From the NCBI GenBank assembly GCA_944324805.1, contig CALUXS010000007.1, positions 37,003-101,002 of the forward strand: DNA of 64,000 nt, given 5' to 3'. Shown piece by piece: positions 57,250 through 64,000 of this stretch. Under the pieces are notes generated by a model. It was not told the origin of the DNA. It saw only the letters and a program-made list of their open reading frames with translations, and searched no databases. Every line of letters begins with the position of its first letter. Position 1 is the stretch's first letter. A program made the position numbers and the translations under genes. The stretch is from an uncultured Acholeplasmatales bacterium (GTDB lineage Bacteria > Bacillota_I > Bacilli_A > Acholeplasmatales > Anaeroplasmataceae).

Positions 57250-60120
57250 ATGGCTAAGAAACTTATTTTATTAATGCTTTGCATACCAATTATTATTATG
57301 ATAAGTTTATTTACAACAACAACTACGGTAAGCTTAGCAATTGATGTTCCTGTAAATAACGTTGAGGTTACAAGTGAAAAATTTTTGTATATAGATATAG
57401 ACGAAAAGTATGATGAAACAATTAGTTATACTGTTTATCCAACAAATGCAAAAAATAAGGAAGTAACATTTGAAGTTGAAGATTATGGTGACAAAAGAGC
57501 TGATGTTGAAGTATCTAAGGAAGGTAAAATTACAGTTAATACCCCTGGACAGGCAAAAATAAATGTTGTTACAGTAGATGGTGGTTATAAAGATAGTGTA
57601 ATAGTAACCGCTATAGCTGGTGGAATTAAAGACATTACGGCAACTCCTTTAAAAACATCACTTGGAGTTGGAGAAACTACCAAAATAGAAGTTGTTTTTG
57701 ATCCAGATACAATAAAGGATAAACTATTAGAGTATTCTTCTAGTAATCCTGATAAAGTAGCTGTTGATGGAAACGGAAATATTAGAGGACTTCGTTCAGG
57801 AAAATCTACAATTAGGGTTTCATCTAAAAATCATCCTTCAGTTTATGATGAATTTGAAATAACAGTTTCAAATAATGATTTCATAGAATTTTCAGAGAGC
57901 AAGGTAGAACTTTATGAAGGTAATTATAAAGATATACCATATTCCGTTGATATTGATGAAGAATATGATTTAAGTATAGTTGCATACGATAATGATGGCA
58001 ATAAAACTGATGATTTAGAATTAATTTTAAATGAGGAAGAATCATATGTTAGAGTTAAGTTTAATAATTCAGGTAAAGATGGTGAAAAATATCGCGTTGA
58101 AGCCGTTTTAACTGCTTTATCAGGCAAAATTGCTACGTCAAGTTTTGAGGTTACTAGAAGACTTGATTTTGAACTTATATTTGAAGGAACTTATGATATG
58201 CTTGTAAGTGGCAGTATAAGTGTTCCTTATAAAATTACTCCTGTAGGTATTGAAGGTATAGAAATAGATATTAAAACTTCAAATCCTAATTTAGAAGTTA
58301 CAAAGAACACTGATAATTTAAGCATTTATGCAAGTGAAATTGGCGTTTATGATGTAACTTTAAAGGCAAGTATTGGAGAAATTACTAAAGAAAAAAGTGT
58401 TACTATTTTAGTTTTACCAATACAAGCAAATTTCGATATTGCTGCTAATAATTATGGTATTGAAAATCTATTAACAATAGGTGGAAATGGAAAAAAGTTT
58501 AAGCTTAATTATACAATTCAAAATTTAGCTAATGGTTTAGAAAAATATTTTATAATAAAGTCTAATTGCTCTGAAGTTACGGTTGATGAAAACAATAATA
58601 TCATTATTAATCAAGGGTTTACTGGTGAAGTTGAATTTTCATTAATCTTCAAATATGAAGAGTTTGAAAAAGAATATTCTAAAGTAAAGGTAAGATGTAT
58701 AGGAAAAGCCTATAATGTTTCAAATTATTCAGAATTAATTGAAAATACAAAGCTTGGTAACATTGTTGTTCTAATGTCAAATATAAATGATTTTCCAAGT
58801 TATTTAGAAAATGATGATTATATAGAAATACCAACTACATATGATAATACTTGGTATAGAAATTCAAATTTAATGGACAAAGCCAAGGTTAAAATATTAG
58901 TTACAATTAAAAATGATTTATATGGTAATGGATATGCTATCAATGCTCATAATTCAACCTATTCATTAGATGAAGCAGGACAACCTAATAATAATAGATT
59001 ATTCCAAAGTCCATTGAACTTTGTTGCTGCTACTAATAGCGGTGCTTCAGCAGCTAGTGTTAAAGCGCAGGATAATATTGTTTTTGGTATTTATGAGAAT
59101 GCAAAAATTTGTAATGTTACTTTGCAAGGCTGCAACGATGTTGATGATTTAACAAAATTAGATTTTGTAGGTACAACAGTTGAGATACTAGGTGATAACA
59201 CAAGTATTACTTATAGCCGTATAAAAAATGGTAGAACAGTTATTAGAGCATTTGGCGATGTAAATGATCCTAATAAAGAAATTCATTTTAATTTAGCTAA
59301 TTCAATAGTTAGTAATGCTAGAGAGTTTAGTTTACGTTTAGGTACAAACAAACTTGTAATAGGAAATGATAATACACCATCTCCTTATTTAGATAACGAG
59401 ATTTTTAAATTTCCAATTGTTAATCAATATATGAAATATAATGAAATAGAAAAGGAAGAATATGATTCTAAATATATTAAAACATTTGTTAACTTATCAA
59501 ATGTGGCAATTGAAAAAAGTGGTATTTTTACAATTGCATTAGATTCTCATTTTTCTGGTGTTTTGTTAGCAAATGGTAAGAAATTTGGTGAAGAATATTT
59601 CCCAAGTTATGCAGAATTTTTAAATTCATGGTATGATTTAGCTTCAACAAGCTATGGTGTAAAATTAACATTAGACAATGAGGTTTGGTTATACGATTGG
59701 AAACCAGTTACTTCAGTTAATAGTGATACATTAATTGAAACATCAGGTCAATTTGAAGATAGTTTGAAGTTTGATGTTGCAGCTTTATTAAAAGGTTTAG
59801 CAAGCAAACCTGAATATAGTGGAATAATGTATAATAGTCAAGGTTATGAGGATTATGTTCATGGCGGAATAGCTTTATTTGGTGGCGGTAAAAATTATTC
59901 TGTTGTTGAATATGGCTCAAACTTTAGTGCTATTAAATATAATAGTTATGAAATAGGTTTAGCTGATGCTGGTGCACAAATATTAGAATTTGCCGCAGGG
60001 CAAGAAAAATTCGCATTTTTAGTTTATGATGCTAGAACATACTCTTTCACTCCAAAGCTTCAAGATGAAAAGTATGCTAGCGGAAAAGCTTATGATTTTG
60101 TTTATTCTAAAGGTAGATAA
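57250..60120 (+). CDS. Large secreted protein with bacterial Ig-like (BIG2) domains and a beta-helix-like region
   Basis: 956 residues after a GAAGGGAG site. Signal peptide 1-32. A first Ig-like module reaches about 120. A clear BIG2 domain spans about 125-208 (ATPLKTSLGVGETTKIEV.. YSSSNPDKVAVDGNGNIRGLRSGKSTIRVSS). More Ig-like modules follow to about 490. Residues 490-720 are rung-like (NIVFGIYENAKICNVTLQGC, VGTTVEILGDNTSITYSRIKNGRTVIRAFG), similar to a parallel beta-helix. The tail to 956 is of unknown fold. There is no LPXTG or C-terminal helix, so it is either released or held by others. Co-transcribed with the exporter upstream. Confidence 0.78.
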   Translation: MAKKLILLMLCIPIIIMISLFTTTTTVSLAIDVPVNNVEVTSEKFLYIDIDEKYDETISYTVYPTNAKNKEVTFEVEDYGDKRADVEVSKEGKITVNTPGQAKINVVTVDGGYKDSVIVTAIAGGIKDITATPLKTSLGVGETTKIEVVFDPDTIKDKLLEYSSSNPDKVAVDGNGNIRGLRSGKSTIRVSSKNHPSVYDEFEITVSNNDFIEFSESKVELYEGNYKDIPYSVDIDEEYDLSIVAYDNDGNKTDDLELILNEEESYVRVKFNNSGKDGEKYRVEAVLTALSGKIATSSFEVTRRLDFELIFEGTYDMLVSGSISVPYKITPVGIEGIEIDIKTSNPNLEVTKNTDNLSIYASEIGVYDVTLKASIGEITKEKSVTILVLPIQANFDIAANNYGIENLLTIGGNGKKFKLNYTIQNLANGLEKYFIIKSNCSEVTVDENNNIIINQGFTGEVEFSLIFKYEEFEKEYSKVKVRCIGKAYNVSNYSELIENTKLGNIVVLMSNINDFPSYLENDDYIEIPTTYDNTWYRNSNLMDKAKVKILVTIKNDLYGNGYAINAHNSTYSLDEAGQPNNNRLFQSPLNFVAATNSGASAASVKAQDNIVFGIYENAKICNVTLQGCNDVDDLTKLDFVGTTVEILGDNTSITYSRIKNGRTVIRAFGDVNDPNKEIHFNLANSIVSNAREFSLRLGTNKLVIGNDNTPSPYLDNEIFKFPIVNQYMKYNEIEKEEYDSKYIKTFVNLSNVAIEKSGIFTIALDSHFSGVLLANGKKFGEEYFPSYAEFLNSWYDLASTSYGVKLTLDNEVWLYDWKPVTSVNSDTLIETSGQFEDSLKFDVAALLKGLASKPEYSGIMYNSQGYEDYVHGGIALFGGGKNYSVVEYGSNFSAIKYNSYEIGLADAGAQILEFAAGQEKFAFLVYDARTYSFTPKLQDEKYASGKAYDFVYSKGR

Positions 60121-60131
60121 AGGAGAATAAT

Positions 60132-63100
60132 ATGAAAAAGTTTCTAGTTAGTCTTATTTTATTGTTTAGTTTTGTTTTAGTATCTTGTGATGCAGGAATT
60201 AAGACAAACAAGTATGAATTCATTAAAACTAATGATTTCTCAGATGTTGTTAAATATAAGGATGAAATAGATTTGACAGGATTATATGTCAAATCTACGT
60301 CATCAGATTATGAAATTCCTGCAAATGAAAGTATGATTGAAACAAGTGTTGATACTACTGAAGTTGGAGATCAAAAACTTAAGTTAAAGTTTCAAGATGC
60401 AGAAATCACGCTTGACATTTTTGTAAGATATCAGGTTAATTTCTATGTTTTAGGCGAAGTAATTGATACACAATATGTTTTAGATGCAAATGAAATTACT
60501 TTACCTGCAGATCCTATAGTTGAAGGAAATAAATTTGAAGGTTGGGACAATGATTTAACAAGCATTAATGATAATACAAATGTTAATGCATTATTAATTT
60601 CAAATGTTATTCCTAAATTAGAAAATATAGAAGCGACTTATGGTGATAAACTAAGTGATGTTAGTTTACCAAAATCTACAATTGGTGAATGGTCTTTTGA
60701 TGATCCTACAATCGTTTTAAATGAAGTAGGTGAAGTAGAATTTGCAGCTACATTTAAACATTTTGATGAAAATTTAATGGATGTTCATGAAACTGCTACA
60801 GTAAAGGTAAATAAGAAAAAGGTAGATATTACTTTAGAAGAACCTGAAAAAAATTATACATATAATGGTGCTGAACAACAATTAACATATAAAATAGATG
60901 GATTATTATTTGGTGATAGCGTAGATGTAAAAGAGGAGAATACCAAAGCTACAAATGCTGGCACATATGATTATAAATTTATTATTGATAGTGAAAATTA
61001 TGAAGGCTATTTAGAAGGTCAATGGACAATTAATAAAGCTAAAGTTGTAGTAGAAACTAAGAGTTTTACTATCATTTATGGAGAAAATATCTATGAAGAA
61101 ATTACCTCTAATTTAGGTTTTGAAATTGTATCAGGTGAAGAGTATACTTCAGGAGATTTGAATATTCATTTAGATGATAATCTAGCTTATCAAATGATGA
61201 GTGTAGGTAGATATAATTATGGTGTTCTATATAATGAAAATCCTAATTATGATGTTGTTGTAAATGAAGGAACTGTAGAAGTAAAACAAGGAGATTATCC
61301 AGGCTTAGTCTTACCAGGTGTTCAAAATGGTATTTATGGTGATACCTTAGGAAATATTTCTATTACTGGTGGAAATGTAGGTGGAACTTGGACATGGACT
61401 AATCCAGATGAAGTTCTTAAAGAAGTAGGAACTTTTGAAAAAGAAGTTATTTTCACTCCAAATGATGAAAACTTTAAACCATATAAAGGGACAATAAAGA
61501 TAACTGTTTCAAAAAAGGAAATTACAATTGAAGCAGAAAATAAGGAAGTTACATATGATGGTTTAGAGCACAAAATAGAGTATACTATTTCAGGAATTTT
61601 AGAAGGTGACGAAAATCCAGAAATAGTAGTATCTTCAGGAAATCTAGATAATAAATTAAGTGCTATTAATGTAGGTAAATATAGTGCTACATTAACTATA
61701 AAATCTGATTATTATGAATTAAAGACTCCTGTTATTGTAAATTTAACAATCAATAAAGCAACTCCTAATGTTACCATTCCTGAAGGATTAGTTGGTTTAA
61801 CTTTAGATAAATTAAGTACAGTAATATTACCAACTGATGAAGATGGAACATGGACATGGAAGGATGAGAGTATTATCTTAAGTGTTGGAGAAAATGAATA
61901 TTTAGCTATTTTTACACCAACAGATACAGATAATTATAATGTAGTTGAAAAGAACTTAATTGTTAATGTTGCAAAACGAGAAACTATAATTGCTGTTAAT
62001 TCAAAGTTGTTTGTAGAAGCTTATACAGGAAGTAATTTAGACTTAAATGCTATTATAAAGGCAACAATTAATCATAATGAGACAACTTTAGTATATGAGG
62101 GTGTATTTAAAGAAATAGGTCTTTATGACGTTGTTATAAAAAGCGCAGAAACAGATAATTATAAAGCAAATGAATTAGTAGTAAAAGTTGCTATTATTGA
62201 CAAAATAGCTTTAGAAACAAAGGCAAGTACATATGGAAATTCAATCAGTGAATTAGAATTACCGACATTAGAATTCGCAACATGGAGATGGGAAAATCCA
62301 GATTATGTTTTCAAAACAGTTGGACTTGTTAAAGAAAATTTGATTTTAGATTTTAATGATGAAACATTAGATGATCAAGTTTATAGTATCTCAATTAATG
62401 TTGCAAAGCGAAAAGTTACAATTGAAGCAGAAAATAAAGAAGTAACTTATAATGGAGAAAGTCAAAAAATTGATTATGTAATAAATGGACTTGTAGAAGG
62501 AGATAAATCACCTAATATAATAGTAGAAGGTGATTTAGATAATACGCTAGCTAAAACAAATGCAGGTACTTATAACGCTGTTATTACATTAGATTCAGAA
62601 GTATATTACGCTGATGATATTAGCGTTAAGCTTACAATTAATAAAGCAAATCCAAACATAAATAATCCTGAGGGTTTAACAGGTAAGGCATTAGATAATT
62701 TAAGTACAGTAATATTACCTGAATCTGAAAACGGAATATGGTCATGGGTAAATGCAGATACTAAATTATCTCCAAGTGTAAATGAATATCTTGCCAAATA
62801 TGTTCCTAATGATACAAATAATTACAATATTATTGAAAGAAATATTGTAGTTAATGTAGAAAAATTAGACACTATAATTGATGTTACAGATGAAGTAGAG
62901 TTTATATATACAGGAAATTCGTATATCTTGAAAGATAATATTGATGTAATACTTAATCGTAATGAGGACGTTAATTATACATTTAGTCCTGAGAGTGTTA
63001 TAGAAGAGAATACATATGAAGTAACCATTAACGTGTTAGAATCTGAAAATTATAAATCAGCAACTAAAACAATTACTGTAGTAGTTAAGAGTAGTGATGT

Positions 63101-64000
63101 GTTTGCAGATAAGAATGCAATATACGGCCAAAAGTTATCTGATATTGCAATTTCACCTGTTACTGGTGCTACAGTTCGTTGGGAAAATCCTTCGTATGAA
63201 TTAAAGGAAATTGGTACTTTTGAATATAATTTAATTTTAGAATATGAAGATTCAAACAAGGAAAGTATAACAAAGGCTGTTAAGGTAACCGTTTCTAAAA
63301 AGAAAATTACAATAGTAGCTGAAAGTAAAGAAGTAACTTATAATGGAGAAAGTCAAAAAATTGATTATGTAATAAATGGACTTGTAGAAGGAGATAAATC
63401 ACCTAATATAATAGTAGAAGGTGATTTAGATAATACGCTAGCTAAAACAAATGCAGGTACTTATAACGCTGTTATTACATTAGATTCAGAAGTATATTAC
63501 GCTGATGATATTAGCGTTAAGCTTACAATTAATAAAGCAAATCCAAACATAAATAATCCTGAGGGTTTAACAGGTAAGGCATTAGATAGTTTAAGTACAG
63601 TAATATTACCAACTGATGAAGATGGAACATGGACATGGAAGAACGATAGTCGTATCTTAAGTGCTGGAGAAAATGAGTACTTAGCTATTTATACTCCAAG
63701 TGATATAGATAACTATAATGTTGTTGAAGTAAATGTTAAGATTAGTGTATCAAAACGAGATACTATAATTTCGTTAGATGATGAATTATTCGTAACTGTA
63801 CATACAGGTAATGAAATTAATCTAAAAGATGTAATCAATGCTAAACTTAACCATAGCGAAACAAATTTAGTATATGAGGGTGTATTTAAAGAAATAGGTC
63901 TTTATGATGTTGTTATAAAAAGTGCAGAAACAGATAATTATAAAGCAAATGAATTAGTAGTAAAAGTTGCTATTATTGACAAAATAGCTTTAGAAACAAA
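60132..64000 (+). CDS. Giant lipoprotein with MBG/YDG-type repeats (partial, runs off the window)
   Basis: The frame opens at ATG 60132 after AAAGGAG and stays open to the edge (about 1289 codons). Signal KKFLVSLILLFSFVLVSC has a lipobox with Cys20. An InlB-like remnant near 110-160 (LPADPIVEGNKFEGWDND) is followed by many MBG-type modules, e.g. KNYTYNGAEQQLTYKIDGL..TNAGTYDYKF..NYEG..INKAK near 240-310. Large units of about 297 residues then repeat from about codon 470, with blocks of DNA nearly identical between units. It is probably a surface adhesin and may be far larger than seen. It lies 11 bases after the secreted BIG2 protein gene. Confidence 0.85.
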   Translation, partial: MKKFLVSLILLFSFVLVSCDAGIKTNKYEFIKTNDFSDVVKYKDEIDLTGLYVKSTSSDYEIPANESMIETSVDTTEVGDQKLKLKFQDAEITLDIFVRYQVNFYVLGEVIDTQYVLDANEITLPADPIVEGNKFEGWDNDLTSINDNTNVNALLISNVIPKLENIEATYGDKLSDVSLPKSTIGEWSFDDPTIVLNEVGEVEFAATFKHFDENLMDVHETATVKVNKKKVDITLEEPEKNYTYNGAEQQLTYKIDGLLFGDSVDVKEENTKATNAGTYDYKFIIDSENYEGYLEGQWTINKAKVVVETKSFTIIYGENIYEEITSNLGFEIVSGEEYTSGDLNIHLDDNLAYQMMSVGRYNYGVLYNENPNYDVVVNEGTVEVKQGDYPGLVLPGVQNGIYGDTLGNISITGGNVGGTWTWTNPDEVLKEVGTFEKEVIFTPNDENFKPYKGTIKITVSKKEITIEAENKEVTYDGLEHKIEYTISGILEGDENPEIVVSSGNLDNKLSAINVGKYSATLTIKSDYYELKTPVIVNLTINKATPNVTIPEGLVGLTLDKLSTVILPTDEDGTWTWKDESIILSVGENEYLAIFTPTDTDNYNVVEKNLIVNVAKRETIIAVNSKLFVEAYTGSNLDLNAIIKATINHNETTLVYEGVFKEIGLYDVVIKSAETDNYKANELVVKVAIIDKIALETKASTYGNSISELELPTLEFATWRWENPDYVFKTVGLVKENLILDFNDETLDDQVYSISINVAKRKVTIEAENKEVTYNGESQKIDYVINGLVEGDKSPNIIVEGDLDNTLAKTNAGTYNAVITLDSEVYYADDISVKLTINKANPNINNPEGLTGKALDNLSTVILPESENGIWSWVNADTKLSPSVNEYLAKYVPNDTNNYNIIERNIVVNVEKLDTIIDVTDEVEFIYTGNSYILKDNIDVILNRNEDVNYTFSPESVIEENTYEVTINVLESENYKSATKTITVVVKSSDVFADKNAIYGQKLSDIAISPVTGATVRWENPSYELKEIGTFEYNLILEYEDSNKESITKAVKVTVSKKKITIVAESKEVTYNGESQKIDYVINGLVEGDKSPNIIVEGDLDNTLAKTNAGTYNAVITLDSEVYYADDISVKLTINKANPNINNPEGLTGKALDSLSTVILPTDEDGTWTWKNDSRILSAGENEYLAIYTPSDIDNYNVVEVNVKISVSKRDTIISLDDELFVTVHTGNEINLKDVINAKLNHSETNLVYEGVFKEIGLYDVVIKSAETDNYKANELVVKVAIIDKIALET
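62087..62221 (+). repeat. Repeat block B, copy 1 (matches 63866-64000)
   Basis: 135 bases, two mismatches to the copy at 63866-64000, offset 1779. Encodes the YEGVFKEIGLYDVVIKSAE and DNYKANELVVKVAIIDKIALE stretches. Confidence 0.9.
62439..62719 (+). repeat. Repeat block A, copy 1 (matches 63330-63610)
   Basis: About 281 bases, nearly identical (one clear A/G difference) to 63330-63610, offset 891 (297 codons). Encodes EVTYNGESQKIDYVINGLVE to KALDNLSTVILP. Confidence 0.9.
63330..63610 (+). repeat. Repeat block A, copy 2
   Basis: See the copy at 62439-62719. Just past the end it switches to matching the first unit instead: 63591-63640 equals 61812-61861. Confidence 0.9.
63866..64000 (+). repeat. 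Repeat block B, copy 2 (cut by the window edge)
   Basis: Matches 62087-62221 with two differences and reaches the last base of the window, so the identity may continue beyond it. Confidence 0.85.

Noticed and set aside
60107..63259. Minus-strand frames within the giant lipoprotein
   Set aside because: They sit opposite an open, signal-bearing frame with repeats and have no ribosome sites.

Overview
The window is AT-rich, tightly packed bacterial chromosome around the replication origin. Gene order and content point to a low-GC Bacillota (Bacilli-type) bacterium: rnpA-rpmH-oriC-dnaA-dnaN-S4-recF-gyrB-gyrA, the delta subunit of RNA polymerase (rpoE), dnaX-ybaB-recR, and jag/yidC beside rnpA. 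TGA is a stop codon here: recF, rnpA and the S4-domain gene all end in TGA. So this is not a Mycoplasma-type code. My guess, an inference only, is an uncultured gut lineage of the RF39/Acholeplasmatales-like kind: small AT-rich genome, type IV pili, pyruvate formate-lyase, and many lipoproteins and Ig-like surface proteins.

Layout. 1-5,036 (minus): a type IV pilus operon, with partial pilB, pilC, pilD, two small pilin-like proteins, a PilM-like protein and another pilin, followed upstream by a separately promoted major pilin. 5,194-8,936 (minus): a membrane protein, uppP with cardiolipin synthase, and a lipoprotein. 9,011-11,881 (minus): ung-trmFO-xerC. 11,996-16,074 (minus): a pilin fused to a beta-helix-like passenger, and a large lipoprotein. 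16,248-18,527 (minus): a pyruvate formate-lyase encoded as two separate genes. 18,630-23,816 (minus): AEC transporter, DUF4234 protein, mnmE and two surface/membrane proteins. 23,831-35,870 (minus): housekeeping genes purA, mfd, pth, prs, rpoE, recR, ybaB and dnaX. 35,919-38,955 (minus): a papain-like amidase, jag, yidC, rnpA and rpmH. 38,956-39,435: oriC. 39,436-50,697 (plus): dnaA, dnaN, S4, recF, gyrB, gyrA, a nuclease-helicase fusion and a small membrane protein. 50,776-54,726 (minus): a MacB/FtsX-type ABC exporter whose permease is frameshifted at an A7 tract. 54,846-64,000 (plus): an ABC exporter followed without a terminator by a large secreted Ig-like/beta-helix protein and a giant repeat lipoprotein that runs off the window.

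How the parts work together. Genes on the two sides of oriC point away from it, so transcription follows replication. Leftward genes are on the minus strand and rightward genes on the plus strand, except for the ABC exporter at 50.8-54.7 kb. The central 23-50 kb is conserved information processing. The flanks are cell-surface biology: pili, pilin-like passenger protein, lipoproteins and repeat adhesins. The most notable items are the split pyruvate formate-lyase, the pilin/beta-helix fusion, the homopolymer-frameshifted permease, the mosaic near-identical repeats in the lipoprotein at 60-64 kb, and the minimal pilus operon with a membrane-anchored PilM-like protein.
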